Assembly (NCBI RefSeq): GCF_010389155.1
Contig: NC_057761.1
Coordinates: forward strand, 58,960,587-59,024,586
Direction of reading: 5' to 3'
Origin: Erigeron canadensis
Lineage: Eukaryota > Streptophyta > Magnoliopsida > Asterales > Asteraceae
DNA: 64,000 nucleotides
Numbering within the stretch: the stretch's first letter is position 1; each line of letters begins with the position of its first letter. Shown piece by piece: positions 10,975-21,602 of the stretch. The notes below the pieces were generated by a model that ran no database searches, was not told where the DNA came from, and saw only the letters and a list, made by a program, of their open reading frames with translations. Made by a program: the position numbers and the translations under genes.

Positions 10975-11254
10975 TCTATACTATATTATAAAAAGAATAA
11001 CCCTATTTATTTTTGGTAATATTGAAAATATGTAATATTTTCACTTAGCACCCCTTAAAATGCTTTCACATATACAATCCCCTTAACATTAATGATTAAA
11101 TTACACTATCAATCATTTTATCACTTAAAATATATTCATTAACATTTTACATCAATTATATAAATAACTCAACGCCGCTCCACCACCAAAAGTTGTCCAA
11201 CCATCACACCGTCGCCGTCACGGCCGCCGCCGCATCGTGCGGACACCGTACTAG
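10975..11254 (+). mobile_element. Small non-autonomous Helitron, copy 1
   Basis: The 5' end reads TCTATACTATATTATAAAAA. The 3' end has a hairpin CCGCA-tcg-TGCGG followed by ACACCGTA and the terminal CTAG, with T next (11255). TC start, subterminal hairpin and CTRR end are the Helitron hallmarks. The 280-bp interior has no coding capacity. Two relatives lie at 13837-14126 and 14595-14804, sharing phrases such as TTAACATTAATGATTAAATT. Confidence 0.8.
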
Positions 11255-11255
11255 T

Positions 11256-13000
11256 GTAAGTTAAAGAACAAGTTAGAAAGATTAAAATTAAAGAATGTCC
11301 TAAGATTTAGATTTGCTGTAGTATATCAAAATAGCAAATTGGTGGCTTTTTGTTGTTACCATTTTCCAAACTTTTGACTTGTTTATCATGACTTTTTTGA
11401 CAGCTCACACTTTCAATCATATTTCCTTCCCTTTCCTTTTTATTTGTTCTTGGTTTGTCTCTTATGATTCACTGATCCAACCCATATTGAATTGAATTGT
11501 CTATCAAATTTATGGTTCGGTTATGGTCCATGAGACCTTGACAATTTTAATTACTAATGTGTCAACGTATTATCGGTTTAAAATATAAAACAATAATCAC
11601 TTAATATATTCTTCCAAATAAGACTTGATGGATTTTTAAGGTTATATTTGTAAACGAGATATGTTACCCGGGTGTTGTCTCGAGAGATATTATATTTATT
11701 GTGTTCCGTACTATGTCAAAATTATTATATACTTTTAGAAACATTATATAGCTCAAAACCTGAGTTGATATTGGTTTTTTAATGATTAAGCAATTATAAA
11801 ACCTTTGAAAGGCATATTGAGAAGTCTTTAGCAATGAGGTGGAACATGTGGTTTTTTCTAGCATCAACTTGTTTCCTCCAGAACGGTAGTGGGACTTCCA
11901 CCGCCTGTCATGCCCTCGGATTGACTGTGCTGGTGACGTGGTCAATATCTACCGGACGATGAAGAGGCATGCCACTGAGTCCAATCACTATTGTTGTTCA
12001 AAAAAAAAAATCGACAGTATAATTTTATAACAGATTAATATATTATATAAATTCTAATAGATAATAAGTATGAAAGTAAAATATTTTTTTTAAAAAATAA
12101 CAAAATATTAATACAAACATAATTAAAGCTAATTTCCTAAATTATTGAAAATAGAAAGTAAAACAAAAATAATTCATAATAATAAAACATCAACCGAAAT
12201 AACATTGAAACTAATAAGTATTGCAAACAAATTTTTTGCAGATGGTTAGGTGTATATATTGAAAACATACACCATACTGTTATGTGTATATAAAAAATAA
12301 GATGAGATAATCTTAAAAATGTTATAAACTTAAAAAATAATAATATGCAATTAAAATAAGTGATCTTTGTAAATAAATTGGAATCAATTTAAAAGATCAA
12401 TACATAATTTGTCAAGTCCAAAATTAAGAATATTAGATGGGTCCAAAAGAAAATAAAGTTGACCCATTAAGAAAATGAAAACGGTCCAAAAAAAATAAAA
12501 TGACCCGTTACTATTTTTTTTCACGCATTTCCGTACTTTTGTTTTTAATATATATATTAATTAGGATTAATTTTCATGTTATGAAAATAGCATTCTCAAA
12601 AAGCGTTTTTCCAATCTCTAGAAAAATAAAAGGTATTTTTCTAATCAAATTAGTGACAAGTTCACTTTTTTGCTCTACCAAATCAGATCCTTGATTTTGA
12701 AGGGAGAATTTATCTTTCACCAAAAGTAGTAAATATCTTTCCTTTTCTCATCCCATTATTCTTCATCAAAGTTATGTGAGGGCAAAATGGTCAATCGAAA
12801 ATGGTTGATTTTTTTCGGTCATATTTCCCTTTTTTACATGTTTGAATACCATATTTTCAATAAGCATATTTCAAATCTTTAAGAAATAATCTATTTTTAT
12901 CTATAAAAATATATAATCTCCTTTGTTTAAAGATATTTTACTTTGATATTCTTATGTTTTTAAACCACGGTAATCATTTTGGATGATTATTAAAAAAGAG
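11256..13000. other. Intergenic between Helitron copy 1 and fold-back elements
   Basis: AT-rich non-coding sequence. Around 11650-11950 composition is more balanced (GCCTGTCATGCCCTCGG and so on) and could be a decayed element or gene fragment, but no protein family was recognised on either strand. The rest is A/T-rich with no gene evidence. Confidence 0.4.
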
Positions 13001-13010
13001 GTGATCCCTA

Positions 13011-13111
13011 CACAACACAATTTTGTCATACATAACAATATATGCATCAGATAGTTGTACTGTACAACCTTTTAATGCATATATTGTTGTGTATGGTAAA
13101 GTTGTGGTGTG
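13011..13111. mobile_element. Short fold-back element
   Basis: The arms 13011-13047 and 13075-13111 are imperfect reverse complements of about 37 bp, both running towards ATATTGTT or its complement and ATGCAT. The loop is about 27 nt. The structure fits a fold-back MITE. No clear target duplication was seen. Confidence 0.6.
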
Positions 13112-13278
13112 AAAATACTCACCATATTCTATCTGCTACATACATGTCATAAACCGTTATTAAGTGAACAATTTTCACACATAAAACTTTCATCCATTTT
13201 TCATTAAAACGCATAATCATTGTAGATAAAACTATGTTCATAACACAAAGATTAAATGATACATCCCAATATATATAA

Positions 13279-13406
13279 GTGATGATCCGTATATCATAAT
13301 TTTTTAATCGTATACAACTAAACATATTTTAAAATGTTGTGTTGTACAATAATATGGAACATGTTTGATGGTATACGGTTTAAAATAGTGTTATACAAAT
13401 CATCAC
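13279..13406. mobile_element. Short MITE-like element with GTGATGAT termini
   Basis: The left end GTGATGATCCGTAT pairs with the right end ATACAAATCATCAC (12 of 14 positions). The 128-bp A/T-rich interior is non-coding. It lies 170 bp from the fold-back at 13011, so insertions cluster here. The superfamily was not assigned. Confidence 0.5.
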
Positions 13407-13650
13407 TAAATATGTATGCAATTTCAAAGTTTGAACCATGTTTCATCATATTCTTTTAAAATGTGGCAAATCTATTATGTAATACGGAGTAGATTGATCA
13501 ATTTAAGACTAACTTTCTAGTTTTTAAGGCTAAAAAAATGGAGTGAATTCAGAGACGACTTTCAATCTAGTCGCCCATGAAACATCGGGAACATTAATGA
13601 CCCCCTAGGCGACCCACATCCAATTTTGTGCTAGACGACTTTCTCTGGAA

Positions 13651-13664
13651 CCCCCCCCCCCCCC
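13651..13664 (+). repeat. 14-nt poly-C run
   Basis: An uninterrupted run of 14 C residues followed by TGTCCCCC, in otherwise AT-rich DNA. Such a run is prone to length error in sequencing and to slippage. Confidence 0.9.
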
Positions 13665-13836
13665 TGTCCCCCTCTTATTTTTGTAGTGCAAAATAACAAT
13701 ATTTTCACTCTTCATCTTCACTAAATCAATAAAAATCTTTCCTTTTTATCACCCAAACTTATTAACATTTACTAGGGGTAAAATGGTCAATCCAAGATTC
13801 AAAAATGTTTTATGCCCTAAAATGAATATAATAGTA

Positions 13837-14126
13837 TTTATACTATTTTATTTTAAAAAATACTTTATTTTAAAATGTTAAAAATATGTAATATTTTCAT
13901 TTGACACTCCTTCAAATATTTTTACATGCACTATCTTTTTAACATTAATGATTAAATTACACAATTAATTTTTTATCTTAAAAATTATCTTCATTAACTT
14001 TTAAAATCAATTACTTTTACATTAATTATCTATACCACTCGACGTTGCCTTCACCATCAACAGTTTCCCCTACCACCACACTGTTGCCGTCACGACTACC
14101 TCTGCATTGCGTGGGTACGATGCTAA
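13837..14126 (+). mobile_element. Small non-autonomous Helitron, copy 2 (degraded)
   Basis: The interior matches copy 1 at 10975-11254 (AAAATATGTAATATTTTCA, TTAACATTAATGATTAAATTACAC, the CCACCACAC..TTGCCGTCACG region). The 3' end reads CTGCATTGCGTGGGTACGATGCTAA, a decayed hairpin and a CTRR end followed by T. The 5' end is degenerate (TTTATACTATTTTATTTTAA), so the left boundary is approximate. Confidence 0.65.
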
Positions 14127-14594
14127 TAATTAATAAGAAAAAGAGTGATTTTGATACTAATACATGGACTTAAAGATATGCTATTGTATTCAATGTTTGA
14201 TACATATGTATTATGAATTTATTTTTTTATTATTATTAATTTACTATTCATTAAACAATTTGTTACACTAGTGGGAGCAAGATCTCCTTTAGAAGATGTC
14301 AATTGTTATCATGTCATCAAAAAGATACCCCGTCCAATCGTTGGAATAAGGCCTCTTCTAGAATCTCTCAAAAAGCTTACAGTTTTATTACAATATACAA
14401 ATGAAGTGTGCATTGGTCAAAAAGAAAAAAAAGGAGTGACCCTGTCGAATTTTAGGCGGTGTGGGTATTTTTTTTGTCCGAAACGCCACCCATGGCGGTG
14501 AGGGTGGCGTCTTTGTGGCGAAAAATGCCTTACTCCTCACCGTCTTAGTGTGAACTTAATTCTTTGAGACACCAATTAAACATATTATTAATCA

Positions 14595-14804
14595 CTAGCC
14601 TGATACTCACACTATGCGGCGGTGTTTGTGGTGGCGATAGTGTTGGTGGTAGAGGCGGCGTCTAGTTGTATAAATAATTAATGTAAAAGTAATTGATGTA
14701 AAGAGTTAATTGTGATATTTTAAAAGATTAATGACTAATAGTGGTATTTTAAACATTTTAATATAACTTTCCTTATGACTATTTTTTTTATAATATAGTA
14801 TAGA
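14595..14804 (-). mobile_element. Small non-autonomous Helitron, copy 3
   Basis: Read on the minus strand, it starts TCTATACTATATTATAAAAA at 14804 and ends with CCGCCGCATAGTGTGAGTAT and GGCTAG at 14595. Flanking bases are A before the TC and T after the CTAG, the expected A|T insertion site. At 210 bp it is shorter than copy 1 by internal deletions. Confidence 0.78.
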
Positions 14805-15306
14805 TTATCCGATTAATAATTCTAAGAAACATACATTTGTGGATAATAAATTCATGTCCTGAGAATAAAGTCTTGAATAGGAGGAAGTATTCTTTCTTTT
14901 CTTTTTCTTCATTCTTTTGCCCATCAAAAAGTTAACTTCCAAAAACTTCTTTTAACTTGCGAAGCATCTGGCTGTTCAAAAAAAATAAACTTGAAAAGCA
15001 TCTGCTGTCAATTTAGAATTTTTTTTTTTCATCTACTTTTTTCCAGAAATCAACTTCTGGGTCATCATTATTTGGCTTTTTTTCATCTGGGTCATCATCA
15101 TTTTGACTTAAATCCTTCCAAGTTTTAATCTTTTTATGAATCTTGAAAAAAACATAATTTGTATGTGTGATTTAAGATCCTTGCTAATGGGATAGTGAAT
15201 ACAGTTTGTATATTTATGAGTTAGTCGAGTCTTTTTGAGTCAGATGTACGCGGCTTAACAGGGGATTTCGAGTTTTTTTATTTTCAGATGAGTGTATGAT
15301 TAGTTA
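14805..15306. other. Upstream region of the small CaaX-like gene
   Basis: No coding region was found. The stretch is T-rich in its middle (14970-15120), with a near-duplicate phrase around GGGTCATCAT at 15059 and 15089. It is the presumed promoter and leader of the gene starting at 15307; no TATA box stands out. Confidence 0.4.
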
Positions 15307-16598
15307 ATGAAGAGTATTTTCATGAGGGTTTTGTTCTGCAAGATCCATTGTCCTTCATTCATATGTTTCTGCAAACCATCAACTGCTTCTCATCTTTACA
15401 ATTCCGGTCCTTTGAAATTGGAAAATCCCACAAATGCCCCTCGTGTTGTAAGTGTGCAATCTGATCAAGATAATATAAATCATGATGCTGATGTTGTTGA
15501 AGAAATCATTGAAGTTAAAGAGAAAGAGATTTTAGAAGATGGAAAACAGAATTTAGAGATTGAGAATGTTGTTCTTAGAAGTTGTATGAAGAATAAAGGA
15601 GATTTGCAATCTGTTGATAGAAAGAAAGTCCAATGGATTGATAATTTTGGCAAAGAACTTGTTGATATCAAAGAGTTTGAATCCAGGTTCGCTTTTTTCC
15701 TTTTTGTTTGTTAATGTGGGAACATGCTTTTTTGTTAAATCTTAAGTTATTATTGATTTTGTTCATGTGGAATTGCAACTTTTATCAGCAAGATTTAGAA
15801 ATGTGTGAATTTTAGTATTAGTATTAGGATAGTTCAAGAAGAAAAAAATGAACAAAGAACTGATCACTGATTTTTGTTAAAGATCGGATGAAGTTGAATT
15901 GGTAACAATTAGCTTGATCTCGGCATTGTATTAAGAAAGTGGTTATATGCTTTGGAATTATAAGAAACCGATAATCAGTCAAATCCTAATAGCCTGTTCC
16001 ACATTGGTATAATATGAGATAAGAAATTTGAGGCAACTCTATAGCTGAAGCGGAATGATACCTGTCAATCAAGAAGTGGTGGATTCGAGTCTCAATGGAT
16101 TAATGTGCAAATAATCACATGGAGTATGGATATTTGCCTTTCAAAAAAATAAATTCAGTATATAATGTTTGATGTTCTTATATTGTTTGGAAGAATGGTA
16201 AATCAATTTGAAGAACCTGATTAGTTAGGAACTTGATAGATAAATGGTAATCAGAATCAGGTTTTGTTGCAGCCACACAGATAAATTGATAGATAATAAA
16301 CTTAATAAGTTGATGTGCCCAAAGAAATGAACTTAATAAGGTGACTTTAAATAGCAATAAATGGATTATTACTTTCTAAACGTAATGGCAAACATCCAGA
16401 CTAGGTGTTGCTACAAAGATTGATTATTGTGACTTTGTTCACTTTTCCTTTTCATAAAAATTGGGAATGGTTTCACAGGCAATTTGCTTTGTATAATCTG
16501 ACGTGCAAGTGTATTATTTGGCACATGTTTTTGGCAGTGAAACAGGAGATACGGACAACGAAGATGATAATAGCGCTTGCTTTTGCACGATTCTTTAA
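15307..16598 (+). CDS. Small Cys-rich plant protein with CaaX-like C terminus
   Basis: Two coding exons, 15307-15686 and 16538-16598 (donor CCAG|GTTCGC, acceptor GGCAG|TGAAAC, AG+T restoring Ser), give a 146-residue protein. The N terminus is Cys-rich (CKIHCPSFICFCKPS) and is followed by GPLKLEN. A long acidic middle (VVEEIIEVKEKEILEDGKQN) looks helical and could form a coiled coil. The most conserved-looking block is LRSCMKNK and KKVQWIDNFGKELVDIKEFE, then an acidic stretch (DTDNEDDNSA) and the end CFCTIL. I recall similar plant proteins with a CKIxCPPFICFCKPS start and an SCMKK..KVQW..GKEL.EIxEFE block, but know no function. CTIL fits a CaaL geranylgeranylation signal and neighbouring Cys could be acylated, so membrane attachment is plausible inference. 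It lies between two RLP genes, with no evident link to them. Confidence 0.78.
16030..16160 (+). mobile_element. Possible tRNA-derived SINE in the intron
   Basis: TAGCTGAAGCG at 16042-16052 fits the pol III A box. GGATTCGAGTCTC at 16081-16093 resembles the B box. An A-rich tail (TCAAAAAAATAAA) follows 50 bp later. Spacing of about 40 bp between boxes is right for a plant SINE head. Target duplications were not identified, so this is tentative. It lies in sense orientation inside the intron of the small CaaX-like gene. Confidence 0.4.
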
Positions 16599-17049
16599 TG
16601 CTCCCTGTTTATAGAATAAGGAAAGATCGGCTGTAAGTTCGTCCATTCATTTACTATATTAAATTGGATACAAAGATCGAGTGTCCTGCAAAAATCCGAT
16701 CTTCATTTATAAATTCCATTTTCTAATTTTTTGAATCTGGCTCTTCGGTGTTCTGATGTAAGAATTGATGTTACTAATGAACTTCCCACACACTTTGTTC
16801 TATTACCATATTCGATTCTTAGTCTTATAATGAAAATCTCAGTAATGTTTGTTGCCTTTTTAATTTCTGATTTGCCTTTTTTACCATAATACCATTCCTT
16901 GAATTTATGAGTTACTCTTTTGAGTGAAGAGAGAATGTATGCAAAATCAGAAATAAAACCGATTTCTTGCTTAAGTCGAAACTAGGAAACAAAAGTACTT
17001 GACAGGTAATACCATAAAGACTAGATATTTGATACTTTGCTACAAATAT
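16599..17049. other. Spacer between convergent genes
   Basis: This 451-bp spacer separates the stop of the small gene (+) from the stop of the third RLP gene (-), so it holds both 3' untranslated regions. No other feature was recognised. Confidence 0.5.
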
Positions 17050-19647
17050 TCACCAAAATTTAAACAGTTGTAAGAAGTTCAATGAGTATCCCATGATCAA
17101 GATTGATGAAAAGAACCCAACTGGAAACCCAAACCAAGTTCCCTCCCATGAAATCCATGATAGTTTATCATCATCTTCCACCTCTCTTTCCTTTGATGGC
17201 TGGACATCCTCGGGACATATAATTCTAATCTGCATACCGCACAACCCACTGTTGTTTTGATAATAATTTAAGTCGTTGATTGTGCTCATTTGTCCACCAA
17301 TAGGAATCCTACCTGTCAACTTGTTATTGCTAACATCAAGAATTGCAAGTTGATCAAGCTTCGATAGTGACTGTGGAATTGAACCGGAGATCTTGTTGTG
17401 TGACAAATCCAAGCTCTCTATACCCTTCAAATTCCCAAAAGACTCTGGAATATTCCCTGTGATCCTGTTCTGTGAAATGTTGAGCAGTTTTAGGCCTTCT
17501 AAATTCCCCAACGTTTCTGGAATTTCACCCGATATTCTGTTGTCTGATAAGTCCAAGAAAGAGTAGATATCCAGTCTTCGACTCGGTAGGCCTTGGAAAT
17601 AGTTCTTCCAGTTTAATATCAAGTCCTGAAACTCGATAGAAAAGCTAAAAATATCAACAAATACTAATGTGTCCGGAGTTTTAATCATTCGTGTAAGGTT
17701 TCCTATCTCCAACGGAATACTTCCTGTCAAACTGTTCCCTGAGAGATCAAGAATCCGGAGAGAACTAAGGTCTGAGATCGTTTTCGGGATAAATCCTTCA
17801 AGTGAATTGTTTCTTAAGCTTAGAACTTGAAGAGTCTGGATTTTAGGGAGAACGTCATGGAACTTTCCAGTGATATCGTTGTCATGAAGATCAAGATGTT
17901 CGAGCTTGACCAAGTTGGTCAAATTCCAAGGCAGGTCCCCTGAGAACTTATTCCCACCCATAGAAAGAATCTGGGTTTCTGTAGGAAAAGTCACCGGAAT
18001 CTCACCGGAAAACTCGTTGTATGACAAGTCAATGTAAGCAAGAAGAGGGTTATCTTCAAAATTCGGGAGATTGTCACCAGAAAATTTGTTTCTTGACAAG
18101 TCCAAAAGCAGTAGCCGATAAATTTTGGATATAGACTTTGGGATTTGCCCGGAAAGATTATTTCCGGACAGCATAAGTATCATGATTGCTCTAGCATTGC
18201 CCAAGTTCTCCGGTAGCACACCAGAGAAGTTGTTTCTGGACAATGCAAGAATTGATAAACTTACAGATTCAAACAAGCGAGCCGGTAATGATCCAGTGAG
18301 ATTGTTGTCCGAGAGAATTAGGCTCCCTATATCCATCTTGGCTAGCCACTCTGGAATTCCGCCCTCCAGTTGGTTCTCACTCAGATCAAGAAAGTCCAGA
18401 TCTTTCTGTGATGAAATCCATTCAGGAATTTGGCCAGAAATTTTGCAAGAAGACATAGAGATCTGTTCAAGACTACATCTTGGAACAATCTTTGATTTGT
18501 TATTCCAAATCAAGTTGTCTCCTTTTCCACCAATGACCAATTTCTTTAAAGTTTTGATCTTGAATAACCAAGATGGGATTTCTCCCGTGAGCATGTTATT
18601 TTTGAGCTTAATTGTTTCTAACTTGCTCAAGTTTTGTATCGATGATGGAATTGGACCTGTAAACCAGTTCTTGCTCAGGTCGAGGGTTGTCACGTTCAGT
18701 AGTTCTCCTATGCCAGCCGGAATTTGACCAGAGAAAGAGTTTTCAGACAAATCCAGTGATTCCAGTTTCTTCAGTTTTGCAATTGAAGGTGGGATTTTGC
18801 CCGAAAACTGATTCTTTCCTAGTGAAATTTCCCTTAACTTCGTTAGATTCCCAATCTCTTTCGGGATGTATCCTAATAGAAAGTTTTCGTTCAGCTTTAA
18901 TGTGTCAAGATTCTGAAGCTTGCCTACTTCAGAACTTAAATCACCCTGGAAAGTATTGTTGCTTAGATCAAGAACACGTAGAGATTCGAGTTGAAAAAGT
19001 TCTGGAGGCATTGAACCATTGAAATAATTCATACCCAAAGATAGTGTAGTCAGATTCCTTAAAGACCCCAGTTCTGGTCCTAGTTCGCCCTCAAGTGAGT
19101 TACTACTCATGTCCAAGTAACGTAAATTTATTAACTTGAAAAGCTGGCGGGGAATAGTGCCGTTGAAGCTGTTCTGCATCATATCAAGATGAACCAGCTC
19201 AGTAAGATTAGCAAACCCGTCTCCAGAGATCTCGCCTACCAATGAATTCATTGATATATCAAGAAGCTTCAATGACCGAATACCAAAAAGTGGAGTCAAG
19301 ATATTGGAAAATACTGAAACTGGATTGATAAACAAAGGGACGACCTCGGATAGGTGGAGCTCGGTGACAAGATTGGTTTTGTTTCTAGTATTAGTGCACT
19401 TGACACGGTCCCAAGAACAACAATCGGACTTTGGGTTCCATGAATCGAGTTCTTCAAAAGGGATGAAATCTACGGAGTTGGGATCGGAATTGGAGTTGGA
19501 GTTGTGGATGGTGGTGAGGGTGGATTTAAATTGAAGAAGTGCTTGTTTTTGATGAACAGGACATGCTAAGGATTGGCTTGGAATTGAAATGAGTATGAAC
19601 AAGATGGTTAACATCAACTTTGACAGTGGTATGGCCAAGGTTGCCAT
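17050..19647 (-). CDS. RLP46-like: LRR receptor-like protein, RLP46-like (third copy)
   Basis: Single-exon gene on the minus strand, 865 residues from the ATG at 19647. An upstream in-frame ATG at 19680 would add 11 polar residues (MYKENTPKINA) before the signal peptide, so the inner start MATLAIPLSKLMLTILFI is preferred. After the signal peptide come CPVHQKQALLQFKSTL, SDCCSWDRVKC, a long LRR array, an island domain ending in LDIYSFLDLSDNR, the last LRRs, NNSGLCGMQIRIICPEDV, an acid-rich linker (EREVEDDDKLSW), one membrane span and a very short tail (NFLQLFKFW). It matches the gene at 3935 along its whole length but lacks that gene's internal LRR-pair duplication, and so probably shows the ancestral arrangement. 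It is inverted relative to the tandem pair and 10.5 kb away. As for other RLPs, function would be ligand perception at the plasma membrane with a partner kinase; the ligand is unknown. Confidence 0.93.
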   Translation of the reverse strand: MATLAIPLSKLMLTILFILISIPSQSLACPVHQKQALLQFKSTLTTIHNSNSNSDPNSVDFIPFEELDSWNPKSDCCSWDRVKCTNTRNKTNLVTELHLSEVVPLFINPVSVFSNILTPLFGIRSLKLLDISMNSLVGEISGDGFANLTELVHLDMMQNSFNGTIPRQLFKLINLRYLDMSSNSLEGELGPELGSLRNLTTLSLGMNYFNGSMPPELFQLESLRVLDLSNNTFQGDLSSEVGKLQNLDTLKLNENFLLGYIPKEIGNLTKLREISLGKNQFSGKIPPSIAKLKKLESLDLSENSFSGQIPAGIGELLNVTTLDLSKNWFTGPIPSSIQNLSKLETIKLKNNMLTGEIPSWLFKIKTLKKLVIGGKGDNLIWNNKSKIVPRCSLEQISMSSCKISGQIPEWISSQKDLDFLDLSENQLEGGIPEWLAKMDIGSLILSDNNLTGSLPARLFESVSLSILALSRNNFSGVLPENLGNARAIMILMLSGNNLSGQIPKSISKIYRLLLLDLSRNKFSGDNLPNFEDNPLLAYIDLSYNEFSGEIPVTFPTETQILSMGGNKFSGDLPWNLTNLVKLEHLDLHDNDITGKFHDVLPKIQTLQVLSLRNNSLEGFIPKTISDLSSLRILDLSGNSLTGSIPLEIGNLTRMIKTPDTLVFVDIFSFSIEFQDLILNWKNYFQGLPSRRLDIYSFLDLSDNRISGEIPETLGNLEGLKLLNISQNRITGNIPESFGNLKGIESLDLSHNKISGSIPQSLSKLDQLAILDVSNNKLTGRIPIGGQMSTINDLNYYQNNSGLCGMQIRIICPEDVQPSKEREVEDDDKLSWISWEGTWFGFPVGFFSSILIMGYSLNFLQLFKFW

Positions 19648-19847
19648 AGCATTGATTTTGGGTGTGTTTTCTTTGTACAAAAGTGTTGTGATCTTCTAAA
19701 AGGAATTGAAATGCGGTGATTTCTGTGTTTTTTTTGTGTGTGTTGAATTTAGAGTGATGTACTGTTTCTGTTGTTGAGTGATAGATACAAGTTTATGATA
19801 TGAAATATATTGTGAATCGTGAATGTTGCTGTGTGAAAAGGACTTTG

Positions 19848-19872
19848 TATATAGTTGACTATCTCAAGTCAA
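19848..19872 (-). promoter_or_regulatory. TATA box flanked by W-box cores, RLP gene promoter
   Basis: On the minus strand TATATA (19848-19853) lies about 200 bp upstream of the chosen ATG. TTGAC cores, the WRKY-binding W-box, are present on the plus strand at 19855-19859 and on the minus strand at 19868-19872, with another at about 19937. WRKY control of an immune-type receptor would make sense, but five-base cores occur often by chance. Confidence 0.35.
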
Positions 19873-19880
19873 TGGGTAGT

Positions 19881-21142
19881 GGTAAACTAGAACTTGAAGT
19901 TGAATTTTGTAAAGTAAAGATGAGTGAACCAAAAGTCAAGTGAACTTCACTTTAAATATTCTCTAATCAACCTTATATTAAGATAAAAAAAAATGCATTA
20001 TTTTAAAGTTGTTACATGTTTGTATTTATAACACTAGGAAAATGGAAGTGTGTTCTTTGTTCACCTTGTTTTCGATATTATATTTCCTGAAATTGGTCGC
20101 ATTCTAAGCCAATTACTAGCACTCTAAGTTACTCTGTGTTGTTAATTTGTTATGCACTAGCTCGAATATCTTTTTGAGCATATGTTTCACAAAAGTCATA
20201 ATCTTAACATGATAACACGAAATTATGTAAACTTGGTTCTAAAATCTAAATTAATATATGATTTTATGGATAAATGTAAAATAATGGTTAGGTTGTTGTC
20301 ATTTGACTAATAACGAAAATGGGCAAACCATTACAGGTCAATTATTTTGTCTTTCTTACGATATCATTGATTCATTTCACATCAAATACCACAAGTTGTT
20401 AAAAGAAAACCTTGTGTACTTTCACTTTGTTGGTAGATACGAAACTGTGATGTGACTTCGTCCACTTGGTTCGGCATCAGGGTAGGTCTTGGATGTGTCT
20501 GTAACTAGATGGCAACCGAGTTAAGCTTCTCCATTTATTATAATTAACTCATTCAAAAACCAAGTTATTGTGTTTTAATTTTATTTTTTAATTTCAATTC
20601 TGAAGCGAAAAAAAAAAGCATGTTTTATATCACCATAAAAAAAATTTTGGCAATATATTTACTTTTGCTGTATTGCATACTACTTTGAATAAAACAAAAC
20701 AAAACTTCAAATTATGAATGTTCACTAACCTTAATCGCACGTCAAAACTTTATTTAATATTAGTAAAAGTTTTTGGATTATAGCATAGAGACAAGTTGAG
20801 GAGACCCACAAAGTCATCTGTTTGAGTCAATGATGATGAAGCAAATGCCAAATAGGATCGTCCTCGTACATATCTCTCTGTCTTTAAGTTCACGACTTTT
20901 CCCATTTAAGATTAAAAACTTGAGCATGAAATTTCCTCACAAGCTGAAAGATTGGCGTATATTTATTATTCAATAAAAATAATACTCGTACTAATTTACC
21001 ATTATTTGTAAGTATGTTATCAATAGGGAAGCGGGTGGCCATGTGGTAATTAAGACACAAGAGAAACCGGGGAATTATATGGGCACAACTTTTATTGAAT
21101 TGAATAGTTTGTGCTCAAATAATCTCTCAATTATAAACAAAG
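19881..21142. other. Intergenic between divergent RLP and P450 genes
   Basis: No coding region, RNA gene or element with recognisable ends was found. AT-rich, with A-runs near 20609 and 20639. This is the common upstream region of the minus-strand RLP gene and the plus-strand P450 gene; the last part merges into the duplicated P450 upstream block. Confidence 0.45.
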
Positions 21143-21602
21143 AAAAATAACAATACTATATACTATAGAAAAAAGAAAGAAAGGAACTATATTATCCAAG
21201 ATTTAGAAAACTTGCTCTATTAATAAATCTAGTTGTTTATATATAATGTGAATGACATAAGGCATCTTCAAAATGTTTTATATACCAACTTTGATTGGAT
21301 AAAAACACACTTATATGCTTGTTAAACAAAAACAAAAGAAAACTACATACATCAAGACATAGTCCCCTAAAAACAAATAACTGTAACAGTACTATATGTA
21401 AAAAGAAGAAGAAAAAAAAGTAGATTATCCAAGAGTCAGAAAAGTTGTTCTACTAATAATCTACTTTCTTTTATAATAATCTGAATGACATTAGGTATCT
21501 TCAAACCGTTTTATATAGCCAAATTTGATTAGATCAATACACAAATTATGCTTACTAAACAAAAACAAAAGAAAACTACAGAAATCAAGATGTAATCCCT
21601 TC
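21143..21602 (+). repeat. Tandem duplication of about 230 bp upstream of the P450
   Basis: Unit 1 (about 21143-21364) and unit 2 (about 21377-21602) align along their length. Shared landmarks are ATTATCCAAGA, GAATGACAT.AGG.ATCTTC, TTTTATATA.CCAA, TTTGATT.GAT and AACAAAAACAAAAGAAAACT. Each unit has its own TATATA (21279-21284 and 21512-21517); the second is 227 bp from the preferred P450 ATG. The core promoter has thus probably been duplicated. Confidence 0.8.

Noticed and set aside
11664..11945. Minus-strand open frame of 93 residues
   Set aside because: No family resemblance, no splice context, and composition only partly unlike its surroundings. It may be a decayed fragment.
14271..14501. 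Plus-strand open frame of 76 residues between two Helitrons
   Set aside because: Low-complexity start and end, no recognised motif, and it lies among transposon copies.
18125..19534. Plus-strand open frames up to 200 residues opposite the third RLP gene
   Set aside because: Antisense shadows of a repetitive LRR coding region; no independent signals.
19648..19680. Upstream ATG at 19680 for the third RLP gene
   Set aside because: It adds 11 polar residues in front of a good signal peptide, and the paralogue has no such extension.
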